A stretch of 42,062 bases of DNA from contig CAZOPF010000048.1 in the NCBI GenBank assembly GCA_964581605.1, positions 1 to 42,062 of the forward strand. The letters run 5' to 3'. The notes beneath the pieces are model-generated. The model did not search any database. It was not told where the DNA came from and saw only the letters and a list, made by a program, of their open reading frames with translations. Numbering within the stretch: position 1 is the stretch's first letter; every line of letters starts with the position of its first letter. The position numbers were made by a program, and so were the translations under genes. Positions 15,141 to 23,293 of this stretch are shown one piece after another. This DNA comes from CAADGU01 sp964581605. GTDB lineage: Bacteria > Chloroflexota > Anaerolineae > Promineifilales > Promineifilaceae.

Positions 15141-16055
15141 ATGTCAAATTACTGGCTGCCGGTTTTGGCCGCTTTCAGTTGGGGAATGACGGCCGCGTAT
15201 GGGCTGGAGGCAATCTGGCGTTTTCGTAGCGGAAACAAACGGCCGTGGCCCTTTCTTGGGTTGGCGCTGGCCTGTGCTGGTCTGGCGCTGTTCATAGGGA
15301 ATTATGAATTAGGAATTATGAATTATGAAGCGGAGGAGATCACGCATCACGCATCACAGCCCGCCCTGAAGTTGCTGAAGGGCATCACGGGTTCCCCCAT
15401 ATCGGCCACACTGCCAACGCCCCTTGTCAGGAATTATGAATTAGGAATTAGGAATGATGAAGGGGAAGAGGTCACACTTCGCACATCACAGCCCGCCCTG
15501 AAGCCGCTGAAGGGCATCACGGATTTTGCCTTACCGATAACCGATTACCGATTACCGATTACTACCAAACCCACCCGCCTGCACATCCCCGCCTTCAAAA
15601 TCAACCGGCCCGTTGTGACCGTGCCGCTGGTGGATGGGGCGTGGGATGTGGCGCATTTGGGGGGAGATGTGGGGCTGCTGGCGACGGCCGGACAGTATCC
15701 GGGTGATGATCTGGCGATGGTGTTTGCTGGACATATGACGTTTGCCGACGGCCGTCTGCTCTATACCGGCGCTTTTGCCGAATTACAGTACGCCACGTAT
15801 GGCACAGAGATTGTGGTGCAGATGGAGGGAGGGGAAACGGCCGTATACCAGGTGAGTGAAATTCGCCGTATTGCCCCCAACGATGTGGACGCCCTTTACC
15901 TGGCCGACGGGGACAGCATTTTGCTGCTCACCTGCACCGATTGGAACGACAGCACCAACCTCTATACAAATCGCCTGCTCATTCGTGCCACACGTACAGT
16001 GCAGGTGTTGGTAGATGATAAGGGGAGCCAGGAAATTGAGAGATTGGGAGATTGA
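15141..16055 (+). CDS. Sortase with a repeat-derived linker
   Basis: 304 residues. Two N-terminal hydrophobic segments (about 4-22 and 33-50) anchor it in the membrane. The sortase barrel begins near residue 150 (RLHIPAFKINRPVVTVPL). The catalytic triad is visible: His198 in VFAGHMTF, Cys265 in LLLTCTDWN, and Arg278 or Arg282 in NRLLIRAT. It should cleave an LPxTG-like signal and transfer the protein to an envelope acceptor. The gene just upstream encodes an LPATG protein. I leave the sortase class open. Residues about 54-145 are odd. They read GNYELGIMNYE and later RNYELGIRNDE, each followed by SQPALK.LKGIT, so they are translated intergenic repeat words duplicated 132 bp apart. Confidence 0.9.
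   Translation: MSNYWLPVLAAFSWGMTAAYGLEAIWRFRSGNKRPWPFLGLALACAGLALFIGNYELGIMNYEAEEITHHASQPALKLLKGITGSPISATLPTPLVRNYELGIRNDEGEEVTLRTSQPALKPLKGITDFALPITDYRLPITTKPTRLHIPAFKINRPVVTVPLVDGAWDVAHLGGDVGLLATAGQYPGDDLAMVFAGHMTFADGRLLYTGAFAELQYATYGTEIVVQMEGGETAVYQVSEIRRIAPNDVDALYLADGDSILLLTCTDWNDSTNLYTNRLLIRATRTVQVLVDDKGSQEIERLGD
15300..15562. repeat. Short-word repeats duplicated inside the sortase gene
   Basis: GGAATTATGAATTAGG-type words (from 15298 and from 15430), GCATCACGCATCAC words (15341-15357), a near-identical CATCACAGCCCGCCCTGAAG...CTGAAGGGCATCACGG segment twice (from 15352 and from 15484), and a CCGATTA array (about 15532-15562). The two larger blocks are offset by 132 bp (44 codons), so the frame is kept. 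Confidence 0.85.
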
Positions 16056-16077
16056 ACCTATCAATCCCCCAATCTCT
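16039..16077. terminator. Bidirectional hairpin between sortase and ssb
   Basis: AGAGATTGGG (16039-16048) pairs with CCCAATCTCT (16068-16077), with an inner GATTG/CAATC stem. It spans the sortase stop codon and separates two convergent genes. Confidence 0.6.
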
Positions 16078-16100
16078 GATATTGTCAACTTGTTTGTCGC

Positions 16101-16529
16101 CTAGAATGGTATATCGTCTTCTTCGTGAGCAGGGGCACCACTATATTCATCATCGCTGCCACCGCTATACCCGCCTTCGCCTTTAGGTGTAAGGAAGCGC
16201 AGGTCATCACCTGTCACTTCAAATGAAGCGCCTACTGTGCCGTCTTGACGGGTATAGATACGCGGCCCGCCAGTGGCAGGGTCTGGTTTGATGCGCCCTT
16301 CTACCAACACTTTGCTGCCTTTGTTTAAGTATTGGTTGGCTGTTTCAGCCTGACGCCCCCAAAAAGTGACTCTAAACCAGGTGGTTTCTTCCTTTGGCTG
16401 GCCGGTGCTTTTGTCTGTCCACCGAGAGGTTGATGCCATGTTAAAACTGGTGACAGCACGGCCGTCTGGCATATAACGCATCTCAGGATCTTTACCCAAG
16501 TTGCCTACGATAATAATTTTTTGATACAT
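16101..16529 (-). CDS. ssb: Single-stranded DNA-binding protein
   Basis: 142 residues. An OB-fold N-terminal domain (MYQKIIIVGNLGKDPEMRY, TTWFRVTFWGRQAE, LNKGSKVLVEGRI) is followed by a Gly/Ser/acid-rich tail ending in DDIPF, the conserved tip that recruits replication and repair proteins. It coats single-stranded DNA in replication, recombination and repair. It stands alone here, not beside rpsF and rpsR as in many bacteria, and has its own promoter (16676-16704), so this may be a second ssb copy. I cannot tell from one window. The start ATG has GGAGAGTG upstream. Confidence 0.95.
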   Translation of the reverse strand: MYQKIIIVGNLGKDPEMRYMPDGRAVTSFNMASTSRWTDKSTGQPKEETTWFRVTFWGRQAETANQYLNKGSKVLVEGRIKPDPATGGPRIYTRQDGTVGASFEVTGDDLRFLTPKGEGGYSGGSDDEYSGAPAHEEDDIPF

Positions 16530-16675
16530 GCGACACTCTCCTTTTGTTTTTTTTGGCTATTGCTGGCGCTTCTTCTTGAGTTTGCACAACAGTGGGAAGC
16601 AGAATAAATAGTATCATGCTTTTTGTGAGAAAGACAAACTTTTCAGCAAAGCCATTGCGCCGATTTTCGCTTTTA

Positions 16676-16704
16676 ATTATAGCACACATGTTCTGTTTTC
16701 TCAA
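16676..16704 (-). promoter_or_regulatory. Sigma70-type promoter for ssb
   Basis: On the minus strand: TTGAGA (16704-16699), exactly 17 bp, then TATAAT (16681-16676). The leader to the ssb ATG is about 140 bases. A weaker promoter-like pair lies closer to the gene, near 16610-16640. Confidence 0.65.
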
Positions 16705-16857
16705 GTATTGGAGTGGCTTTGGAAAGTTGAAATGCGCCAATTTGCCACCTCTCTGGTGTGCAACAGGTTTTCCAGGTAACATGCACCACTATCCGTCATG
16801 GCTTTGGGGATGTTTTAACCTGTGCCAGATGCCGGGTGCCGGGTATACTTCTTTTTC

Positions 16858-17787
16858 ATGTTAGAGTGGCGCAAACAAGGTGAGCGGTTATGGCATCTCG
16901 GAAGCGAGCGATTGGGCTGGTTGGGCGCTTATGGTCGGGATTGGCTTTTTGTTACAGGGCATGCTTTACAACAAACTTTTGGTGGTGAAACCAGCATGAT
17001 CGCCTCTTCTATCGGCTATTACACCTTGATGTCTTTGTTCCCACTCATTTTGCTTACAGTGGCTATTTCCAGTTTGTGGGTGGATGTGAATGTGACCGAA
17101 AGTGAATTGATGAAACCGCTTGAGTTTCTAGCGCCTGGCGCAACTGAACTTTTGGGTCAAAACATTGAGAGTGTGGTACGGGCACGAGCGCCTATTACTG
17201 GTGTGGCCATATTGTTGCTACTGTGGTCGGCATCCAATATCTTTAAGGCGCTTACCCATTCACAGGATTTTGTGTGGAAGGTGGATTTGCCCTGGTCGCA
17301 GTCTACCTGGCGGCATCGTGGGCTGGCAATGTTGCTAGTCTTGTTCACCTCTATCTTTGTTCTAATGGCTTCGCTTTACAGCGGCCCGATGGTGGCAATT
17401 CTGAATTCGTTGTATCCAGAGGTTTTACGGCCATATCGCCCTTACACCACCGAGTTATGGACGATGGTGGTGGGTATTACACTATTCGCTATTTTGTATC
17501 GCTTTTTACCACATCGTAAATTGTCCTGGCGTGATGTTTTGCCTGGCGCGGTGGTGGCCGGTGTGGTGTGGGAAATTGTCAAACGCAGCTTTTTGTCCAT
17601 TATTGATGTTTATCTGTCACGGACAAACCTGATATACGGTTCGCTAACGACAATTATTGCCTTTCTTACCTGGACCTATGTTACCAGTTTTATTTTCTTA
17701 TTTGGGGCATACCTTAATGTGGCGCGCGTGAATGGAAAGGTTTTTCGCGTTAACAAAAAGGCTTTCCAGACAAAGGAAGACAAATAG
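16858..17787 (+). CDS. YihY/BrkB-family inner membrane protein
   Basis: 309 residues from the ATG at 16858. It has six hydrophobic segments, starting with SSIGYYTLMSLFPLILLTVAISSL and ending with YVTSFIFLFGAYLNVARV. The motifs match the YihY/BrkB family, formerly called ribonuclease BN by mistake: ASSIGYYTLMSLFPLIL, RFLPHRKLSWRDVLPGAVVAGVVWEIVK and YGSLTTIIAFLTW. The molecular role is unknown, and transport or envelope functions are proposed for the family. No ribosome site precedes the ATG. A TATACT box at 16844-16849 would place the transcript start at or just before the ATG, so the mRNA may be leaderless. Confidence 0.88.
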   Translation: MLEWRKQGERLWHLGSERLGWLGAYGRDWLFVTGHALQQTFGGETSMIASSIGYYTLMSLFPLILLTVAISSLWVDVNVTESELMKPLEFLAPGATELLGQNIESVVRARAPITGVAILLLLWSASNIFKALTHSQDFVWKVDLPWSQSTWRHRGLAMLLVLFTSIFVLMASLYSGPMVAILNSLYPEVLRPYRPYTTELWTMVVGITLFAILYRFLPHRKLSWRDVLPGAVVAGVVWEIVKRSFLSIIDVYLSRTNLIYGSLTTIIAFLTWTYVTSFIFLFGAYLNVARVNGKVFRVNKKAFQTKEDK

Positions 17788-17794
17788 ATGGTCA

Positions 17795-19294
17795 TTATGG
17801 GTGGCGATGGGACCAGGCAGCTAATAAAAAGGGCAAACCAAAGGTGAACGGGATGCCAATCAGGTGCGTCAGGAGATTGTTTCTGCCCAGAGCGAACGCA
17901 TGGAGATGACCGTACACGATGACCGAAAGTTGGGTGGTTAATAAAAACCACAACCCAACCCGCAGCCGATAAGAGACGGCCGTGTCTCCTTTCCCTTGTT
18001 CCCCTGCTTTTCTGCTCCTGTGCTCTTCTTCAGCCACCAACAGCCAGGGAAAAGGCCAGACTGCATACCAGATGCGGAAGGCGGGGGCGGTCAGCAGGTA
18101 GCCAAAGAAGATGTCGGCGGCGGCGCGGAGGGGGCTGCGGCCGTGCCAGGTTTGCCAGACCAGCCATGCCGCCAGCAAGAGAAACAGCGCCCGCCCCAGA
18201 TTCACTAACAAGTTGTATTGTTCCGCTGCTAATGCGCCCCCGTTAGAAATGGCGAGCAAACCCAATGTTACCGGTGAGAAACCAGGGTAGTTGTTTGCTT
18301 CTCGCACCAGGCGAGTAAGGAGGGCAATTGGTGAACCATAAGGGGAAAAGGTGATAAAAGTCAGGAGCAACATGAACACGGCCGTACCCCCTGCCCCTCG
18401 CCATCTGGCGGCCCGTCCCGGTAAATCGCGCCAGGCGGCCAGAAAAAAGAACGGCCATACCAGTCCGGCTATCGGCTTGGTGAGAACGGCCAAAAACATC
18501 ACTGCTATGCCTGCGGCCGAATAGCCTCGCCGCCATATCCAATAACCCAACAGCAGCCAAAATATCATGAGCGCATCATTATGCGCATCTACGACAAAGA
18601 TAGATAACAGTGCCGGGTTCCATGCCCACAAGAGTGTCAACCCGGTTTGGGAAACAGGTGGAGCATCCTTTAGGATCTGCCAGATTAGCCAGCCACAAGA
18701 AAGAAACGCCACCAGGCCGGCCAATTTGAACAGGAGCAATCCGGTATATAAATTATTACCAGCCAGATGCGCAACGGCCGTTGCCCCCAACTCCCACACC
18801 GGGCCATAGGGGGAAGTCTCACTGGCCCACTCGCCGGCCAGCGGTAATAACGGGTCTTGGGGAAAAGCACCCGGCGGGGTGAGGTAAGGATTGGCGTGGT
18901 ACAGCGCGGAAATACGGCCGTAAATAAAGTAGCGGAACACATCAGTCGCATTGATAGGATAGGTATATAACAAAGGCAGGCTAAATAAAACGGCCGTACC
19001 CAAAATAACACGCAGCCGCAGTTGCAAGCCTGCCTGCGTTTGCTGAAAAGCCAGCCAATATAACCCATACAAAACCAGCAACAGCAGCCCATACCCCCCA
19101 CCGGCCAACAACGACGGGCTAAATGTGCGAACATCTGACAACGGAACCTGCCGGTAAAAAGGAACCAGGGGGAACCAGAGCCAAAACACCGCATATCCCG
19201 CCAGACTCAGCAGCACCAATGCCACAAAGAGGCGATGTTGACCGGGAGAGAAACGACCTGCTACCGGAGGGTGAAATCGGTTAAAGGGGAACAT
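17795..19294 (-). CDS. Polytopic GT-C-type glycosyltransferase (MptA/B- or GT87-like)
   Basis: 499 residues with about 11-13 membrane segments. After the second or third span it has YPINATDVFRYFIYGRI followed by NPY, the acidic loop pattern of polyprenol-phosphate-mannose-dependent GT-C enzymes. A later VVDAHNDALMIFWLLLGYW and FLAVLTKPIAGLVWP also fit the family. It probably transfers a hexose from a lipid carrier to an envelope glycan or lipid on the outer face. Donor and acceptor cannot be told. It is convergent with the YihY gene (7-bp gap) and follows the histidine kinase gene by 51 bp on the same strand. A short Lys/Glu-rich loop near residue 430 (EEEHRSRKAGEQGKGD) is probably cytoplasmic. 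Confidence 0.75.
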   Translation of the reverse strand: MFPFNRFHPPVAGRFSPGQHRLFVALVLLSLAGYAVFWLWFPLVPFYRQVPLSDVRTFSPSLLAGGGYGLLLLVLYGLYWLAFQQTQAGLQLRLRVILGTAVLFSLPLLYTYPINATDVFRYFIYGRISALYHANPYLTPPGAFPQDPLLPLAGEWASETSPYGPVWELGATAVAHLAGNNLYTGLLLFKLAGLVAFLSCGWLIWQILKDAPPVSQTGLTLLWAWNPALLSIFVVDAHNDALMIFWLLLGYWIWRRGYSAAGIAVMFLAVLTKPIAGLVWPFFFLAAWRDLPGRAARWRGAGGTAVFMLLLTFITFSPYGSPIALLTRLVREANNYPGFSPVTLGLLAISNGGALAAEQYNLLVNLGRALFLLLAAWLVWQTWHGRSPLRAAADIFFGYLLTAPAFRIWYAVWPFPWLLVAEEEHRSRKAGEQGKGDTAVSYRLRVGLWFLLTTQLSVIVYGHLHAFALGRNNLLTHLIGIPFTFGLPFLLAAWSHRHP

Positions 19295-19345
19295 GCCTGT
19301 GGGGAAAAAGGGGGATGTGAGCGGCCACCAGCCGGGAGGAGGTAA

Positions 19346-20824
19346 CTATTTCATCGCCACACGACGGCCGTGTTTATCCAGTGGCACCACCAGCGTAACC
19401 GTAGTTCCTTGTCCAGGCGCCGATTCCAACTTCAAAGAGCCATCAATGCGGTCAGCACGTTCGCGCATATTGATCATACCCAAACTGCCGCGTGAACTAT
19501 AATCCGCATTCACATCTTGCACATCAAACCCTTTGCCGTTGTCTTTCACCATAGCCACAAACAAGTTATCTTCACGCCAAAACCGCACTAAAATTTGTTC
19601 CGCTTCAGAGTATTTACGCGCATTACCCAGGGCCTCTTCCACAATAGAAAAAACCACGCTTTGGGCCGATTCAGCCAGTAAATCTCCATTCTCGCCGCCG
19701 CTAAGTTTAATGTTCAGCCCATCATTTTCGCGCAGACGGGTGATCACTGTTTCTACGGCCGCCGTCAACCCTTGTGTTTCCAGCACCAACGGCCGCAGCG
19801 TAAACAACATCCCCCGGATATCTTTACTCGTTTGCTTGGCAAGCTGCTCAACCTTCTCCAGTTCGTTTAGCGCCGTTTCCGGATCTCTTGTCATCAAAGA
19901 ACGAATGAAATTGATGCGCATCGCAATAGCCGCAATACTTTGCGTAGGCCCGTCATGTAAATCACGCGCCAACTCTTTGCGGGCTTCCTCATCCGCTTCA
20001 ATAATGCGCTGTTTTTCCGCTTCCAGCCGTTGGTAAAGCTGCGCATTTTGCAAGGCAATAATGGCCTGATCCGCCACCGCATCAAACAGTTCAAACTGCT
20101 CCTGCTCAAACTTCACCGGTGTGCTTGAGCCAATCACCATCGCCCCAAAAATTTGAAACCCGGCCCGCAAAGGAATGCAAACCGCTTTGGCACAGTTTTG
20201 GAAAGCCATAAATTGGCGCAGTTCCGGATCGCTTCGTGGTGATTCAATGAGCACCATTTCCGCATTGTTCAATGCTTCGGCTACCGCACCCTGTTTCCCT
20301 TTAATACTCTTGCCATCATCAATATTAGCAAAACGCCGGGTAGCAACGGGGATCAATTCACGGCCGTGATACAAAAACACCGCGCCTACCAGTGAATTTC
20401 GCGGCACACCCGCTTCTTCCATTGCCACACTGCACACATCAATGGCCTCCTGCACCACCCGTTCAAAACTCAACGTCGCCCGCATGACAGAAGCCATAGA
20501 TTGTAATGATTTAGCACGATTACTGGCTGCACGAAGCTGCTGCAACTCACTATCTATGCCCTTGCCAGTGAGATCGCGCACCCGATTCCCTGTGTTATCA
20601 ACCAGCATATACATAATGCCCCCCAGAAGCAGCAGCGCCAGCAAAGCCACCACCAGGCCAGGAACCCAACCTAACGGCTCTACCGTCTGAAGAGCAAAAA
20701 GGTAAATGAGGAGATACGCCACAATGAGCAGCAACAAAACGCCCCCTGCCACAACTAAGGTCATTGTGTTCAGGCGCTTAAATTCATTGTGAATCTTTGC
20801 CAGGAGTTTCTTGGTCATGCGCAT
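19346..20824 (-). CDS. GAF-domain sensor histidine kinase (HisKA_3/NarX type)
   Basis: 492 residues. Two membrane spans (about 22-45 and 50-73) are followed by a helical linker, then a GAF domain (about 100-270, containing AVCIPLRAGFQIFGAMVIGS). The dimerisation and phosphoacceptor segment is ARDLHDGPTQSIAA with His290, then a HATPase_c domain with VVFSIVEEALGNARKYSEA, DNGKGFD and GSLGMINMRERADRI. The cognate response regulator would be of the NarL/FixJ type, but none is adjacent, so this is an orphan kinase in the window. The start may be the ATG at 20824 or the one two codons later. Confidence 0.9.
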   Translation of the reverse strand: MRMTKKLLAKIHNEFKRLNTMTLVVAGGVLLLLIVAYLLIYLFALQTVEPLGWVPGLVVALLALLLLGGIMYMLVDNTGNRVRDLTGKGIDSELQQLRAASNRAKSLQSMASVMRATLSFERVVQEAIDVCSVAMEEAGVPRNSLVGAVFLYHGRELIPVATRRFANIDDGKSIKGKQGAVAEALNNAEMVLIESPRSDPELRQFMAFQNCAKAVCIPLRAGFQIFGAMVIGSSTPVKFEQEQFELFDAVADQAIIALQNAQLYQRLEAEKQRIIEADEEARKELARDLHDGPTQSIAAIAMRINFIRSLMTRDPETALNELEKVEQLAKQTSKDIRGMLFTLRPLVLETQGLTAAVETVITRLRENDGLNIKLSGGENGDLLAESAQSVVFSIVEEALGNARKYSEAEQILVRFWREDNLFVAMVKDNGKGFDVQDVNADYSSRGSLGMINMRERADRIDGSLKLESAPGQGTTVTLVVPLDKHGRRVAMK

Positions 20825-20867
20825 CTGCTCGTGATAATTCGACGAGGCTCTTAGCTTGCCAGCTTAA

Positions 20868-20873
20868 ATTATA
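20868..20873 (-). promoter_or_regulatory. -10 box upstream of the GAF histidine kinase
   Basis: Perfect TATAAT on the minus strand, about 45 bp before the ATG at 20824. The -35 region is poor (TTGTAA at a 15-bp spacing). Confidence 0.4.
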
Positions 20874-20973
20874 AACAAACGATTTCAGTTACAACAAAAA
20901 GATGTCCAGATGCGCTCCCACAATAGTACATATTAACCAGCGGCCTTAACCTGAATCTTAAGGATTGGTGATT

Positions 20974-21045
20974 GAGTGTTTGAGTGTTTGAGTGTTTGAG
21001 TGCTTGAGTGTTTGAGTGTTTGAGTGCTTGAGTGTTTGAGTGTTT
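20974..21045. repeat. 8-bp tandem repeat GAGTGTTT (9 units)
   Basis: Nine contiguous 8-bp units: GAGTGTTT seven times and GAGTGCTT twice (units 4 and 7). The array occupies most of the gap between psuG and the histidine kinase gene. Unit length and core (AGTGTTT) match the array at 11773-11804. Confidence 0.95.
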
Positions 21046-21057
21046 GTCAACGGGACT

Positions 21058-21969
21058 TCAATTACTCAATGCCTGTGCAATTTTGCCCGCTATCTGGGCA
21101 TTCTGGCGCAAAAGAGCGGTGTTAGCACGTAGGCTACGGCCGTCCGTGAGTTCCACCACCCGCCGCAATAACCAGGGGGTGGCTGCCGGGCCATGAATCC
21201 CTTGTTCGTCCGCTTCCTGGGTGGCCTGGGCAATGGCTGCTTCCACTTCATCCGGGTCACACGCCTCTTCTTCTGGCGGCGGTACAGTAACCAACATGCC
21301 ATTTTGCAGCCCTAACGCGCGCCGCGCCCGGATAATTTCAGCCACCTCCGGCGGTGTTTGCACACAGGCGTCCACCGGCAGCCCGCTGCGCCGGGCAAAA
21401 AAAGCGGGCATCTCGTCGGTCTGGTAGCCCAAAATAGGGACACCCTGCGTTTCCAGCACTTCGCGGGTGGCGGGCAGATCAAGGATGGATTTAGCCCCAC
21501 TGGACACGACGGTCACGGCCGTGCGCCCCAGTTCCAGCAAATCCGCACTCACATCAAACGGATGGCCGCGATGCACCCCGCCAATGCCGCCCGTCGCAAA
21601 CAGTTCAATACCCGCCATCTGTGCCACAATCATGGTGCCCGCCACCGTCGTCGCCCCGTTTTCGCGGCGGGCCACGGCCAGCGGCAGATCGCGGCGGCTG
21701 CATTTGCGCACGGCCGTACCCGCCAACTGCCCCAACTGTTCAATCTGTTCGCCCGTCAGCCCCACATGAATCACGCCTTGCAAAATAGCAACAGTCGCCG
21801 GGATTGCCCCGCCACTGCGCACGGCCGTTTCCATGTTTACGGCCGTTTGCACATTATCCGGGTATGGCAATCCATGTGTAATCAGCGTGCTTTCCAATGC
21901 CACTACCGGCTGCCCTGCCGCCAATGCCGCGCCAACTTCCGGGTGAAACTGCATATACCACTCTTGCAT
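21058..21969 (-). CDS. psuG: Pseudouridine-5'-phosphate glycosidase
   Basis: 303 residues, full length. It splits the C-C glycosidic bond of pseudouridine 5'-phosphate to give uracil and ribose 5-phosphate, salvaging a modified nucleoside from RNA turnover. The conserved segments ALESTLITHGLPYP, NGATTVAGTMIVAQMAGI, FATGGIGGVHRG and VSSGAKSILDLPATRE line the active site in this family. The partner kinase psuK is not in the window. The start could also be the Met at 21954. It is followed by an 8-bp tandem array and has no obvious terminator. Confidence 0.95.
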   Translation of the reverse strand: MQEWYMQFHPEVGAALAAGQPVVALESTLITHGLPYPDNVQTAVNMETAVRSGGAIPATVAILQGVIHVGLTGEQIEQLGQLAGTAVRKCSRRDLPLAVARRENGATTVAGTMIVAQMAGIELFATGGIGGVHRGHPFDVSADLLELGRTAVTVVSSGAKSILDLPATREVLETQGVPILGYQTDEMPAFFARRSGLPVDACVQTPPEVAEIIRARRALGLQNGMLVTVPPPEEEACDPDEVEAAIAQATQEADEQGIHGPAATPWLLRRVVELTDGRSLRANTALLRQNAQIAGKIAQALSN

Positions 21970-22131
21970 GTTGCCAATGATGGCCTAAATACCCGCGCCT
22001 GACAAGCCTCTTCTTTACTCATCTCGTTTTCATTTTTTGTGCCAGAGAATCCCCTACAATGCCAGACACAACCCGCATAACGGTCAAAATAGTAACCCCC
22101 TCTATTTTTTATTAACCTTTTAACCAGGAAG

Positions 22132-22251
22132 ATGCTTTATACAAAAGGCAAGTGGGTTCTCACGGTCATGGTTATCGTTGTGGGAGTAGCTGCAACTTCA
22201 TTACCTCTTCTCTTTCCCCGCAGTTGTCAACATAAGTTGGTTGTGTCATAA
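22132..22251 (+). CDS. Possible 39-residue small membrane protein
   Basis: An ATG at 22132 follows AGGAAG very closely and opens a 39-codon frame ending at TAA (22249-22251). It encodes a basic start (MLYTKGKW), one hydrophobic helix (VLTVMVIVVGVAATSLPLLF) and a short tail. The gap between psuG and the PPIase gene (21970-22303) is otherwise empty. The composition suits a single-pass small protein, but chance is not excluded. Confidence 0.3.
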   Translation: MLYTKGKWVLTVMVIVVGVAATSLPLLFPRSCQHKLVVS

Positions 22252-22303
22252 TTTTGTTGTGATGGCACAACAAAGATTGACTCTTTATGTGTCTACCAAC
22301 TCT

Positions 22304-23290
22304 ATGAAGAACACGCTACTTTTTTATGGGGTTATGCTGCTGCTGGTAGCTTTATTGGCTGCCTGCCAGGACGACGAACAGGTACCAACAACGGTACCTG
22401 TGGTCACGTTACCAGACAGCACCACGGGCACGGCCGTATCCCCCACCTCCGAAAATAGTGCCGCCAACACCCCAACTGTGTCGCCAACGGACACGGCCGT
22501 GCCCCCCACCCCCACCACCGAGCCATTAGCTGCCCTGGTCAATGGGCAACCCATTTTTCTGGCCACCTATGAGCGCGAACTGGCCCGCTACGAACAGGCC
22601 GCCAGCCAGCTAGGCACATCCCCAGAAGGCGATTACCGGACAGTTGTGCTCAATGCCCTCATCGAGCAGGCGCTTATTGAGCAGGCCGCCACAGAACAGG
22701 GCATCACCGTCAGTGCAGAGCAGGTGGCGCAGGAAATCGAAAGCCTCCGTGCCGAAGGGGATTTTGACAACTGGCTGGCGGCTAACCTTTACACGTTGGC
22801 AGAATTCGAGGAAGCGGTGCGCCAGGGTTTACTGGCCGAACAGATGATTGCGCTGGCAACGGCCGATGTGCCCCAAACGGCCGAACAGGTACACACTCGT
22901 TACCTCCACGTCAGCGATCAGGCGCAGGCCAATGAGCTACTCATTCGCGCCCAAAATGGGGACGATTTTGCCTTTTTAGCCGATCAATTCTCGCTAGAAC
23001 CGGGCAATGGCGGCGACATGGGCTGGTTTGCACGGGGGGCATTGACCATCCCAGAACTGGAAGAACCGGCCTTTTCCTTGCAAAATCCGGGCGACCTGAC
23101 GGCCGTTATTCCCATTACCGGCAGCGACGGTCTGACCACATACTATATTTTGCAATTGGTGGAACGGGACGCGGCACGGCCGTTGACCACCGACATGCGT
23201 GCCCAACTGTTGCAAACGGCCCTATCCCAATGGCTAGTCAATTTATGGGAAGGTGCCACTATCGAACAACTGGTAGGCGCAGAGTCATAA
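22304..23290 (+). CDS. Lipoprotein peptidyl-prolyl isomerase (PpiC/SurA/PrsA-like)
   Basis: 328 residues from the ATG at 22304, selected because it opens a clean lipoprotein signal (MKNTLLFYGVMLLLVALLAAC, Cys21). Upstream in-frame TTG and ATG codons would spoil the signal. A Thr/Pro-rich linker is followed by a SurA_N-like helical region (NALIEQALIEQAATEQGITV). A parvulin domain at about 195-290 follows, with HTRYLHVSDQAQANELL and NGGDMGWFARGAL. It should aid folding of exported proteins on the outer face of the membrane, like PrsA in Gram-positives. The next gene starts 3 bp later, so they form an operon. Confidence 0.88.
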   Translation: MKNTLLFYGVMLLLVALLAACQDDEQVPTTVPVVTLPDSTTGTAVSPTSENSAANTPTVSPTDTAVPPTPTTEPLAALVNGQPIFLATYERELARYEQAASQLGTSPEGDYRTVVLNALIEQALIEQAATEQGITVSAEQVAQEIESLRAEGDFDNWLAANLYTLAEFEEAVRQGLLAEQMIALATADVPQTAEQVHTRYLHVSDQAQANELLIRAQNGDDFAFLADQFSLEPGNGGDMGWFARGALTIPELEEPAFSLQNPGDLTAVIPITGSDGLTTYYILQLVERDAARPLTTDMRAQLLQTALSQWLVNLWEGATIEQLVGAES

Positions 23291-23293
23291 CCC

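Noticed and set aside
20974..21045. CRISPR array
   Set aside because: Units are 8 bp and contiguous with no spacers, so this is a simple tandem repeat.
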